NCBI GenBank assembly: GCA_963829585.1
Contig: CAWHJD010000032.1
Coordinates: forward strand, 3,571 to 67,570
DNA from: Sva-07 sp963829585
GTDB lineage: Bacteria > Actinomycetota > Acidimicrobiia > Acidimicrobiales > Ilumatobacteraceae
DNA: 64,000 nt
Direction: 5' to 3'
A model generated the notes under the pieces. It did not search any database, had not been told where the DNA came from, and was given only the letters and a program-made list of their open reading frames with translations. This document shows, one piece after another, positions 1 through 9,499 of the stretch. A program made the position numbers and the translations under genes. Positions within the stretch are counted from its first letter, which is position 1. Each line of letters opens with the position of its first letter.

Positions 1-465
1 AACACCGCGTCGGAGATCAGTGACGCCGCGACGTGGTGCCGGCGCCGCTCGGTGTCGAACGTGCGCAGTGCGAGCCACGCCGCCGGGACCACCAGCTCGA
101 TGGGATCGATCGTCTCGTAGAAGTCACGACGGGCGACCGCCTGGCTGATCAGGCCGGGCAGCAGGCGCTGGATCAGCAGCCTTCCGGCGAGTTCGTCGTG
201 GCGGGCGAGCTCGACGAGACGCAGCAGGATCACGTCGTCGGAGTCGGCGGGCGACACGCCACGCTGCGTTGCGCGGATCACGACATCGAGGTCGGTGGCG
301 TCGGCGACGAGCACGGCCAACGGGTGGGCGGGGTCGTCGTCGGCCCAGCGGCGAGCTGCGACCAGGCACCGCCGGGCGGTGCGAATGCGTGCCCACTCGG
401 CGTCGAGCCGGAACGAGAAGCACGAGGTGCGAGTGCGGTGGAGCGGTGCGAGGTTGAACGGTCAT
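1..465 (-). CDS. Hypothetical sigma-factor-like protein, partial
   Basis: The gene runs off the left edge of the window, so only its N-terminal ~154 residues are visible. Reading codons with boundaries at multiples of three gives a clean protein-like stretch containing LLRLVELARHDELAGRLL, LLPGLISQAVARRDFYET and LRTFDTERRRHHVAASLIS. This resembles the actinobacterial hypothetical proteins sometimes labelled sigma-70-like, which share an LLP-large-L..A pattern followed by an R-T-(Y/F)-D..RR..VAA segment; no DNA-binding motif is visible. No start exists in that frame because TCA at 462-464 is an in-frame stop. An ATG at 465 lies one base out of frame, and removing one C of the CC at about 460-461 gives MTFNLAPLHRTRT, so I infer a one-base insertion. 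CAGGGT lies seven bases before this ATG and could be the -10. Function is unknown. Confidence 0.5.
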
Positions 466-657
466 GGGCAGCACCCTGACGATCACCCCTCACCGCTGGT
501 CTCACAGGAACCCGCACTGCTCGCAGAACTCGCCGAATCGGTCATGGAGATCCCCCGTGTGACGCCTCACAGCGCCAGCTCAGGACCGGTTTTCGACGGC
601 CCGGTCCCGATCGGAAATGTGGTGCCTCACGGCGGTCGTCGCCGCCCACTGCCGGGT

Positions 658-3600
658 GTGAGATCGAACCCGACACCACCATCCGACCCGATTCCCACCT
701 GTGACGTGATCGTCGACGGGCGGCGCGCCACGATGCGCCCGCTCGCGGCCACCGACACGATCGCCGACCTCGCTCGGGCGCTCGACAGCGAACCCGATGC
801 CGGGCTGTGGATCGACGGGGGAGCTCGTCGCGGCGAGCGAGTTGCTGACCGCATGTGGACTGCACGTCGGCTCCGAGGTCGCCATCGTCGGTGGCCCGGA
901 TCCGACGAGTGAGTGTGCGGGATCGCCCGTCGAGGTGGCCGTGATCACGGGACCCTCCTGCGACGGGTGGCGTCCGCTCCCCGCCGGTCGGCACTGCATC
1001 GGGCGGTCACCGACGGCCCGGCTCCGGCTCGACGATCCGGCGCTCGAACTCCACCACGGGGTCGTCGACGTCGGTACCGACGGCTCGATCACGTTCACGC
1101 AGCTGACCGGCCGCGTCCCGGCGCGCCTCGACGGGGTGCCGTGCGCGTCCACACGTGTGGCGTTCGGCCAGTCGCTCCAGATCGGAGCGAGCCGCTTGTG
1201 CTTCCGTCGCCCGCCGACGGGACTCGACGCAGCGGCGCCACCCGGCGCCGGGAGCATTGCCGACGCCGACCACGACCCGTGGCGCCGTGTCGTGCGCCGG
1301 GGTCCGAGCCGAGCGCCGGATCCCGTGGCGATCACCATCGCCGTGCCCGAACCCGTTCGCGAGCACCGGGCTCCGCCGCTCGTCGGTCTCGTCGGGGCCG
1401 CGGTCGCGGTGGCCGGCGCCGGACTGATGGCAGCGGTCCTCGGCCAGGCGATGTTCGCGTTGTTCGCAGCCATCGGCGCGGTGGCGTCACTCGCCACGTG
1501 GGCGGTCGGTGCGGTCGGCGCCAGGCGGAGCGCGAGCCGTGCCGCCGCACTCCATCGACGTCAGGTCGACGCGTTCGTCACCGCACTGGATGCTGCGCAC
1601 GTCGAAGCGGACCGGCGCCATCGGGTGGCCCACCGCTCGGTGGTGGAGACCGTGGTCAGCACGGACACCACGCACATCGCCGGGTGGGAACGCCGGGTGT
1701 GGGAGCGGCGAAGCGGTCGGTTGCGCGTCACACTCGGACAGGGGACGGTGCGGTGGGTGGCACCGATCGGTGGCGACGAACGACGCGCCCTCCCGTCCGA
1801 CCTGCTCGTCGCCGTCGAGCGGTGCGAGCAGCTCACCGACGTCGCCGTGCCGCTCGATCTGCCACCCGGATGTGTGCTCGGTGTGCACGGCGATCTCGAC
1901 GCGGCGACCGCGCTGGCACGGTCGATCATCGTGCAACTCGTCACGACCGACGGGCCCGCGGACTGGCAGCTCGTGGTCGTCACTGGCGCGCGCCGACGAA
2001 TGGTCGTGGGCCGACTGGTTGCCGCACGCGGCGCCGGGTTCGTCGGTCGTCGTGAGGGTCGACGAGATCGGGGAGGTGGCCACCGACGCCACCAAGGCGA
2101 CGCTCGTCGTCACCGATGCGCCCGGCCCAGCTCGCCGTGCGCACCGGAGCGTTGCGCCGCTTCCTCGACACCACATCGGCCGCGTGCATCGTCGTCACCC
2201 CGCCGGCCGTGACGGTCCCCGCCGTCTGCACCAGCGTGCTGGAACTCGGTGCCCACGGTCTCGGCCACTGGCGCGACAGCGACGTCCTCGGCGAGTCGTG
2301 CATCCACCTCGCCGGCATCTCCCGATCCACGGCGGAGACGTCGGCTCGGCGCCTCGCGGCGCTCATCGATCCGGAGGACATCGCCGGCGGATCGACGGGT
2401 GCCCCTCGCGACGTGCGCCTCGGCGACATGGGTTCGGCCGACGCCGCCGACATCGCCCGCCGATGGATGCGGTCGGGACCCGACCCGGCGCTCGCGGCCA
2501 CGATCGGACGCTCGGCCGACGGAACGGTCGAGATCGACCTGGTCCGCGACGGCCCCCACGGCCTCATCGCCGGAACCACGGGCGCCGGCAAGAGCGAACT
2601 GCTGCGCACCCTGGTCGTGTCGCTCGCCGCGGCGGTGAGCCCCGAGCATCTGTCGTTCGTGCTCGTCGACTTCAAGGGTGGCGCCACGTTCGACACCTGC
2701 ACGCGGCTGCCGCACACCGTCGGGGTCGTGACCGATCTCGACGACGGGCTCGCGGAGCGGGTGCTCCTGAGCCTCGACGCCGAGATCCGACGACGCGAAC
2801 GTCTGCTGCGAGCCGTTCGAGCCGACGACCTCACCGTGTACCGGCGCAACGCCACCGAGACGCTCCCTCGGCTGGTCGTCGTGGTCGACGAGTTCGCCGC
2901 GCTCGCGAAGGAGCTGCCCGAGTTCCTCTCGTCGCTCGTCGCGATCGCCCAGCGGGGCCGCAGCCTCGGCGTCCACCTGCTCCTCGCGACGCAACGCCCG
3001 GCGGGCGTGGTGACCGACGACATCCGTGCCAACACCAACCTGCGCCTCGCGCTGCGGCTGCACGACCGCAGCGACGGGCTCGACGTGGTCGGCGACGAAC
3101 TCCCGGCGACGTTCCCGCGCGGTGTGCCCGGTCGGGCCGCGCTGCGGCTCGGGCCCGACGAACTCGTGGTGTTCCAGACCGCCTCGTGCACCGGGCCGGT
3201 TCGTCCACCGCGCACCCGGCTCACCGTCGAACGGCCGAGCGCCGACGGCGCCACCTGCTCCGACGGACCCACCGAACTGGAGGAACTCGTCGACGCGATC
3301 GAGCGTGCCGCGGGCATCGCAGGAATCGACGGGGCGCACCGCCCGTGGCTCGACCCACTGCCGGAGGTGCTCGATCGTGCGCTCCTCCCGACGGACCCGT
3401 CGACGATCGGGGTGATCGACGACCCCGCCCGACAGGCCCGCCGACCGTTGCGTTGGGACCGCGGCAACCTGCTGCTCGTCGGAGCGGTCGGCTCGGGGAC
3501 GACGTCGACAGCCGTCGTGGCAGCAGCGGCCCGACTCCGCGCTGACGACGACGTGCATCTCTACGTGATCGACGGGCGGGGCGACTCTGCGCTCGATGCG

Positions 3601-4710
3601 TTCGATGACATCGCCCAGTGCGGCGCCGTGATCCGCATCACCGAGTCGGAACGGATCGACCGGTTGCTGCGCCGCCTGACCGACGAACTCGATCGACGCG
3701 GGCTCACCGGCGCACGTCGGCCCGAGGTGGTGCTGGTCGTCGACGGGCTCGAAGCCGTGCGCACGTCGTTGGCCACGATCGATCGATCGGAGTCGGCCTC
3801 GCGGTTCGACCGCGTGGTGCAGGAGGGCCCGTCGGCCGGCATCGTGACGTGCGCGACCACCGACGGGAGTTCGCCGGCGGTGCTCGCGACGATGACCGGT
3901 GAGCGATGGGTCATGCACGTCGATGCGGCGATCGCTCGGGCCGCCGGGCTGCGGTCGGTGCCGCCGCCGGCAGTCCCCGGCCGGCTGTGCGTCGTCGATT
4001 CGGGCCTCGCTGCGCAGGTCGTGTTCGACCCCGACCCGCTCGCCGGCCTGCCGCGTCGATCCGTGCCGAGCCGATCCCACGGTTCGGGCCCGCCGACCGT
4101 CGAGACGCTTCCGGCGCACGTCGATCCCGACCAACTCGCCCCGAGCGCGGACGGGCTGGTCGTCGGGACGGCGGCCGACGATCTGCTGACCGCCGTGCTC
4201 CACGTGCCGGTCGGCGACCACGTGTTCATCGGTGGGGCGGCCGGCACCGGCAAGTCGACCGCACTCCGCCAGCTCGGCTGGGCCTGGGCGCAACGCAACC
4301 CGACGGGCACGGTCGTGCGCGTCGACCGGGATCACCCGCTCGATCCGGCGGTGTTCGACGCACTCGGTGAACCGGGCGCGCCACCCGTACTGGTGACGGT
4401 CGACGACGCCGACCGCGTGGACGACGTCGCCGGGCACCTCGCCGCGATCGTCTCCGGTCGTCGGCGCGGCGTGACGGTCATCGCCGCCGCGCGGCTCGAG
4501 GCAGTGCGCGTCGCGTACGGGCACTGGGTGCGTGAGGTCACGCGCAGCCGGTGCGGGCTGATCATGACGTCGCTCGGCGAGGTCGACGGCGAACTGCTCG
4601 GCGCATCGCTGCCCCGACGATCGGTGATCCGGCCACGACCCGGCCTCGGCTGGCTCGTCGACGCGCAAGGGCACCGTCTCGTGCAGGTCGCTGACAGAAT
4701 GCCGACATGA
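658..4710 (+). CDS. FHA-domain FtsK/SpoIIIE-type (EssC/EccC-like) ATPase, frameshifted
   Basis: About 1349 residues once three one-base insertions are removed (GGGGG at 817-821, the segment 1981-1996, CCC at 2121-2123). Order of parts: an N-terminal ubiquitin-like or FHA-associated segment; an FHA domain at about residues 110-180 (CIGRSPTARLRLDDP); two adjacent membrane helices at about 240-287; then three FtsK/SpoIIIE ATPase modules. Module 1 is intact (GTTGAGKSE near residue 640, Walker B VVVVDEF). Module 2 has GAVGSGTTS, lacking the Walker A lysine. Module 3 has GGAAGTGKST and VTVDDADR. This is the layout of the motor ATPase of type VII secretion, with the FHA of Firmicute EssC. The GTG at 658 is a tentative start; ATG 544 is the alternative. 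The stop overlaps the next gene by ATGA. No WXG100 or other ESX gene is visible, so the substrate is unknown. Confidence 0.75.
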
Positions 4711-5624
4711 CTCGCATCGTCACCGTGGCCGGCGCCCAACTCGGGCCGGTGCAACTCGCCGACGACCGCGCCTCGGTCGTCGAGCGGATGATCGTCCTCC
4801 TCCAGGAGGCAGCCAGCCAGGGCGCCGACCTCGTCGTGTTCCCCGAGCTCGCCCTCACCACGTTCTTCCCGCGCTGGTTCGTCGACGACATCACGACCGT
4901 CGACCACTTCTACGAACGCTCCATGCCGAACGCGGCGACCCAGCCGCTGTTCGACGAGGCGAAGCGCCTGGAGATCGGGTTCTGCCTCGGGTACGCACTG
5001 CTGGAGGAAGCGGCCGACGGCACCCGCCACCGCTGGAACGTGCAGACGCTCGTCGAGCGTGACGGCTCGATCGTCGGCACGTTCAAGAAGGTGCACATCC
5101 CCGGCCACGCCGGCAACGAACCCGACCGCCCCTTCCAGCACCTCGAGCGGTACTACTTCGAACCGTCGCCCGACGGCTTCGGCGTGTGGGACGCCTTCGA
5201 CGGGCGGGTCGGGATGATGATCTGCAACGACCGGCGCTGGCCCGAGTCGTACCGGTTGATGGGCCTGCAGGGTGTGGAGCTGATCCTGTGCGGCTACAAC
5301 ACGCCGCTGCACTACGCACCCGACCCGACCCAGGATCCGCTGCAGGGATTCCACAACGGCCTCGTCATGTCGGCCGGCGCCTACCAGAACGGCACGTTCG
5401 TCGTCGGCGTCGCCAAGGGTGGCGTGGAGGAGGGCGTCGACTCGCTCGCCGAGTCGTCGATCTTCGCGCCGTCGGGCGAACTGCTCGCCAAGGCCCGGAC
5501 GAACGACGACGAGGTGATCGTCGCCGAGTGCGACCTCGACTGGTGCAAGCAGTACACGGGCACGCTGTTCGACTTCGCCAAGTACCGCCGCCCCGAGCTC
5601 TACGGCCCCATCGCCGCTGGCTGA
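4707..5624 (+). CDS. N-carbamoyl-D-amino-acid hydrolase (nitrilase superfamily)
   Basis: A 305-residue carbon-nitrogen hydrolase, the same length as Agrobacterium D-carbamoylase. The enzyme hydrolyses N-carbamoyl-D-amino acids to D-amino acid, CO2 and ammonia, usually after a hydantoinase. The Glu-Lys-Cys triad is visible: FPELALTTFFPR supplies Glu near residue 47, FKKVHIPGH supplies Lys near 127, and MICNDRRWPE supplies the nucleophilic Cys near 172. FPELALTTFFPRW is diagnostic of the D-carbamoylase subgroup rather than beta-ureidopropionase or amidase. The start overlaps the stop of the FtsK-like gene by four bases (ATGA), so translation is probably coupled. No hydantoinase or racemase is nearby, so the pathway context is missing. 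Confidence 0.85.
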   Translation: MTRIVTVAGAQLGPVQLADDRASVVERMIVLLQEAASQGADLVVFPELALTTFFPRWFVDDITTVDHFYERSMPNAATQPLFDEAKRLEIGFCLGYALLEEAADGTRHRWNVQTLVERDGSIVGTFKKVHIPGHAGNEPDRPFQHLERYYFEPSPDGFGVWDAFDGRVGMMICNDRRWPESYRLMGLQGVELILCGYNTPLHYAPDPTQDPLQGFHNGLVMSAGAYQNGTFVVGVAKGGVEEGVDSLAESSIFAPSGELLAKARTNDDEVIVAECDLDWCKQYTGTLFDFAKYRRPELYGPIAAG

Positions 5625-5651
5625 CGACAGTCCGCGGTCTACCCTGACGGC

Positions 5652-6086
5652 GTGACGACCCCCCGCTCGCAACACGCCACGACGGTGGCGTTCGAGGACG
5701 CGCTCGAACGTGTACGCGGCGACGGCGGTCGGATCACCCGTGCCCGGCGGGTCCTGCTGGAAGACCTGTACGCGGTCGGTGGACGGGTCACCGCGGAGGA
5801 ACTGGCCGAACGCCACGACGACATCGACCTCGCCACGGTGTACCGCTCCCTCGCGCACTTCGAAGAGGTCGGGGTGATCGAACACGTGCACCTCGGCCAC
5901 GGCCCCGCCGCCTATCGATGGGCCGGCGCGCGCACGATCGCCGCCGTGTGCGACGAGTGCGGGTTCGTGACCGACATCCCCGCGGACGAACTCGACGCGA
6001 TCGCGGCGCGGCTCGACGAGCAGTACGGCCTGCGCCTCTCGCTCGGCCACTTCGCGCTCTCGGTCCGCTGCCCCGCCTGCCGGTAG
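5652..6086 (+). CDS. Fur-family transcriptional regulator
   Basis: A 144-residue metal-responsive repressor. The winged-helix half includes RITRARRVLLEDLYAVGG and the recognition stretch IDLATVYRSLAHFEEVGVI, the Fur-family signature. The C-terminal dimerisation half has two CxxC pairs (CDEC near residue 101, CPAC at the end), the structural zinc site of Fur/Zur proteins. The histidine set is too sparse for me to tell Fur from Zur or PerR. The start is GTG, with TACCCT at 5640-5645 six bases before it and no Shine-Dalgarno, suggesting a leaderless transcript. It lies 97 bp upstream of the molybdenum hydroxylase gene in the same direction and could regulate it, but no Fur box is evident. Confidence 0.85.
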   Translation: MTTPRSQHATTVAFEDALERVRGDGGRITRARRVLLEDLYAVGGRVTAEELAERHDDIDLATVYRSLAHFEEVGVIEHVHLGHGPAAYRWAGARTIAAVCDECGFVTDIPADELDAIAARLDEQYGLRLSLGHFALSVRCPACR

Positions 6087-6183
6087 CGGCCGCGCCGTCA
6101 GCCGCGGCCTTGGTGGCGGCTCGTCACGGAGTGTTCACGAACGCGCCTTTCATCGGGGCGGGGGCTTTGACAAACTGTAAAAC

Positions 6184-8810
6184 GTGACCGAGCTTGCCGA
6201 CGCGCCCACGAACGACGACCTCGACGGGCGGGTGGCATTCACGGTGAACGGCACGGCGGTCACCGTTCGGCGTTCGCACCCCCACCTGCTCGCCGCACTG
6301 CGCGAGGAACTCGACATCACCTCGCCGAAGGACGGCTGCTCGCCGTCGGGGCAGTGCGGGTGCTGCACCGTCTTCGTCGACGGCAAGGCGATCGTCGCCT
6401 GCCAGTGCGACATGGACAAGGTCGAGGGATCCTCCGTCGTCACCCTCGAAGGCGTCGACGAGGCCGAGCGGCAGATGTTCGCCGACGCGTTCGCGGCCTG
6501 TGGCGGACTGCAGTGCGGCTTCTGCATCCCCGGCATCGTGATGCGGGCCAAGTCGCAGATCGACAAGAAGGGAGCGGCCCTCACGCGGGAGGGCATGGCG
6601 CCGCACCTCGGTGCCCACCTCTGCCGGTGCACCGGATACGTCAAGGTGCTCGACGCCATCGAGGCCGTCGCGCAGGGCACCGTGTGCACGCCGGCACTGT
6701 CGGCGACCGTCGGCGGCGGGGGAGCGAAGTACGAAGCGGCGCCGCTCGCGCTCGGCGACCGCGGCTACATCGACGACATCCGTGTGCCGGGCATGTTGCA
6801 CGCCGCACTCCGCCTCACCGACCATGCCCGCGCCGACATCGAGGCGATCGACACCTCCGCGGCGCTGGCGGCCCCCGGCGTCGAGGCCGTGTTCACCGCC
6901 GACGACATCCCGGGCGAGCTGCGCGTCGGCATCATCTACAAGGACTGGCCGATCATGATCCCGGTCGGCGGGCGCACCTCGTACGCGGGTGACGTGCTCG
7001 CCGTCGTGGTCGCCGACACCCGTGATCACGCTCGTGCCGCGGCCGAACTGATCGAGGTCACCTACGAGGTGCACCGCCCGAACACCGACGCCCGCGCGGC
7101 GCTGCGTGACACGGCGCCACTGTCGGTGTGGGGCACCGATTCGAACGTCCTGTCGACGAGCGCCTACACCCGCGGCGCCGACTTCGACCGGGCGTTCGCC
7201 GCGAGTGCGTTCACGGTGCACGAGACGTTCCGGACGCAGCGCATCGAGCATGCGTTCCTCGAGCCCGAGTCGACCGTTGCGGTTCCCGGCCGGTGACGAC
7301 GGTGGCCGGACCCTCCACGTGTACTCGGGTGGCCAAGGCGTGTGGGACGACCGCAACGACATCGCCGCGGTGCTCGACGTCGACGCCTCGCGGGTGACGG
7401 TCGAGCTCGTGTCCAACGGCGGCGCGTTCGGCGGCAAGGAGGACATGAGCAACCAGGCGCAGACGGCGCTCGCCGCGTGGAAGCTCGGCCGCCCGGTGAA
7501 GTGCACGCTGTCGCGCGAGGAGAGCTTCCGGATGCACGCCAAGCGCCATCCGATCGAACTCGAGTACTGGGCGGGGTGCGACGCCGAGGGTCGGCTCACT
7601 GCGCTGAAGGTTCGCGGCATCGGCGACTCGGGTGCGTACGCCAGCGTCGGCATGAAGGTGCTGGAACGAGCCGCGGGGCACGCGTGCGGGCCGTATCGCT
7701 GGCAGTCGCTCGACATCGAGACCATCGCCGTGCGCACCAACAACCTGGTGTGCGGCGCGTTCCGTGGCTTCGGTGCCAACCAGGCGCAGTTCGCGATGGA
7801 GGGCGTCCTCGACCGGCTCGCCGAGCAGGTCGGGATCTCGGGCTGGGAGATCCGCAAGCGCAACGTGATCAAGCCGGGCGACGAGTGGGGCCCGGGCCAG
7901 ATCATGGACGACGGCGCCGGCGGTGCCGAGGCGTGCCTCGACCGGATCAAGGCGTCGTACGACGCGGCGATCGCGTCGGGCAAGGCGGTCGGCCTCGGAC
8001 TCGGGCTGAAGAACTCCGGCCTCGGCAACGGATTCCGCGAGGTGTCCAAGGCGGTCATCCGGTTCCTCGAGCCGGACGGCGACGCGCCCGGTCGGATCGA
8101 GGTGCGCCACGGCTGGACCGAGATGGGCCAGGGCGTCCACACCGTGGCGCTGCAGGTGGCGGCGCAGGAACTCGGTGTGGCGCCGGAACGCATCGACGTG
8201 ATCGTCGACACCACCCGCGAACTCGGCTTCGGCCAGACCACCGGCTCGCGCGGCACGCTGATGGTGGCCGGCTCGGTGAGCGACGCGGCGGCCGCCGCGC
8301 TGGCCGGCGGCTGTGAGGTCGGGGTCGACTACGAGGGCGAGTACGTCGTCGACTGGACCCAGAAGCTCGGCGACCCGAAGGTGAAGCACCCGACGATCCA
8401 CGCCGTGTTCAGCTACGCCGCGCAGATGGTGATCGCCGACCCGGAGACGGGCGCCATCGAGAAGGTGGTCGCCGTGCACGACGTCGGCAAGGCGGTCAAC
8501 CCGACGCTCGTCGAGGGCCAGGTCGAGGGCAGCGTGCACATGGGCCTCGGGCTACGCGCTGACCGAGGAGTTCCCGACCGATCCCGAGACGGGCTTCCCG
8601 ACGAACATGACCCTGCGCTCGCTCGGCATCCTGCGCGCCAAGGACGTCCCCGAGATCGAGGTGCAACTCGTCGAGGTGCCCCAGCCCCGCTCGCCGTTCG
8701 GCATCAAGGGCGTCGGCGAGATCGGCCTCGTGCCGACCGCGCCCGCCGTCGCCGCCGCCCTCCACGCCGTCGACGGCCAATGGCGCAACACCCTCCCCAT
8801 GCGCCGCTGA
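6184..8810 (+). CDS. Xanthine dehydrogenase-family molybdenum hydroxylase, fused 2Fe-2S and Mo subunits, frameshifted
   Basis: About 874 residues after removing one extra C in CCC 7285-7287 and one extra G in GGG 8549-8551; both corrections restore family sequence exactly. Residues ~15-95 form the plant-type 2Fe-2S ferredoxin domain (CSPSGQCGCC). Residues ~105-155 form the second [2Fe-2S] domain (CGFCIPG and LCRCTGY). The rest is the molybdopterin subunit with GGAFGGKED, CGAFRGFGANQAQ and the catalytic Glu in KGVGEIGLVP near the C-terminus. There is no FAD domain and no FAD-subunit gene nearby. That resembles the aldehyde oxidoreductase (MOP) architecture or the single-chain proteins annotated as selenium-dependent xanthine dehydrogenase. 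Substrate is unknown. The start is a GTG; TTGACA at 6167-6172 is too close to serve as its -35. Confidence 0.82.
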
Positions 8811-8848
8811 CCCGCCCCCCGACCCCGACCCCACCGCCCACCCACCCC

Positions 8849-8898
8849 GTTTGCGTCACGTTCTGGTTGGGACGGCCCAACAGAACTGCAACGCAAAC
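8849..8898. repeat. 50-bp palindromic repeat, copy 1
   Basis: Starts GTTTGCGTCACGTTCTGG, has TTGGGACGGCCCAA at its centre and ends GAACTGCAACGCAAAC. It lies 38 bp after the molybdenum hydroxylase stop, in the convergent gap to soxR. The hairpin could serve as a terminator. It is a mixed-arm copy: the left arm carries GTCACG where the right arm carries GCAACG. Confidence 0.85.
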
Positions 8899-8920
8899 AG
8901 GAAGGCCGGCGGGCGGGTGG

Positions 8921-8970
8921 GTTTGCGTGACACTCCGGTTGGGGCGGGCCAACCGAAGTGTCACGCAAAC
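8921..8970. repeat. 50-bp palindromic repeat, copy 2
   Basis: Begins GTTTGCGTGACACTCCGG and ends GAAGTGTCACGCAAAC, the 'TGACACT' arm type on both sides. It is identical over all 50 bases to the copy at 11151-11200 although the flanks are unrelated. It lies in the same convergent gap as copy 1. Confidence 0.9.
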
Positions 8971-9012
8971 GGGAAGGCGGGCGGCGGGCAAGGCCGGCAG
9001 GCGGAGGGTGGG

Positions 9013-9474
9013 TCAGCCGGCGGGCGGGTCGCCGAGGAGGAAACGGGGGCCGGCGCCGCCGGTGGCGGCGATGTCGGCGGGGTTGTAGAGGGCGCACGTG
9101 TCGAGGCTGAGGCACCCGCAGCCGATGCAGCCGTCGAGTTTGTCCTTCATCGCTTCGAGCAGGGCGATGCGCTCGTCGAGGATCGGTTGCCACGACGCGG
9201 CGAGTCTGGCCCAGTCCTTCCGGTTCGGCGTGCGCCGGTCGGGGAGCGAGTCCAGCGCGGTCCTGATCTCGTCGAGGCTGAGCCCGACGCGCTGCGCCAC
9301 CTTGATGAACCCCACGCGGCGGAGCACGTCGGCGTGGTACCGGCGGTGGCCGCTGTCGGTGCGGTCGCTCACGATCAGCCCGTTCGCCTCGTAGAAGCGC
9401 AGCGCCGACGTCGCCACTCCGGCTCGTGTCGCGACCTCGCCGACCGTGAGGGTTCTCCTCTTGACTTCAACCAT
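9013..9474 (-). CDS. soxR: Redox-sensitive MerR-family activator SoxR
   Basis: 153 residues. The N-terminal MerR winged-helix (TVGEVATRAGVATSALRFYE) is followed by a dimerisation helix and the SoxR [2Fe-2S] cysteine cluster CIGCGCLSLDTC, with NPAD just after it. SoxR senses superoxide or redox-cycling compounds by oxidation of this cluster and activates promoters with an over-long spacer. The chosen start (MVEVKRRT) lies inside the operator at 9464-9483; an alternative ATG at 9501 would add nine residues. The gene is divergent from the Rieske fusion gene, whose promoter has the 19-bp spacer SoxR needs, so that gene is the obvious target. In Actinobacteria SoxR usually responds to secreted redox-active metabolites. 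Confidence 0.88.
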   Translation of the reverse strand: MVEVKRRTLTVGEVATRAGVATSALRFYEANGLIVSDRTDSGHRRYHADVLRRVGFIKVAQRVGLSLDEIRTALDSLPDRRTPNRKDWARLAASWQPILDERIALLEAMKDKLDGCIGCGCLSLDTCALYNPADIAATGGAGPRFLLGDPPAG

Positions 9475-9491
9475 TGTTGAAGTCTTACGTT
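9461..9491 (+). promoter_or_regulatory. SoxR-type promoter and operator
   Basis: TTGACT at 9461-9466 and TACGTT at 9486-9491 are separated by 19 bp. Centred in the spacer is a perfect 8-bp-arm palindrome, ACTTCAAC-CATT-GTTGAAGT, at 9464-9483. A 19-bp spacer with a central dyad is the hallmark of MerR/SoxR activated promoters. Transcription would start about 7 bases after the -10, essentially at the ATG at 9500, so the mRNA is probably leaderless. Confidence 0.8.
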
Positions 9492-9499
9492 GTGTCGCC

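Noticed and set aside
295..912. Stand-alone gene from ATG 295
   Set aside because: Its first ~120 codons overlap the real minus-strand gene and look random. Only its end, from about 658, is coding, as the N-terminus of the FtsK-like ATPase before a frameshift.
6167..6172. TTGACA as the -35 of the molybdenum hydroxylase gene
   Set aside because: It ends only 11 bases before the GTG start, leaving no room for a -10 and a transcription start.
8849..8970. The palindromes as integron attC sites
   Set aside because: The centre can be read as GTTRRRY/RYYYAAC boxes, but in the wrong order and spacing. All copies are 50 bp, there is no integrase, and the genes between them are ordinary chromosomal genes.
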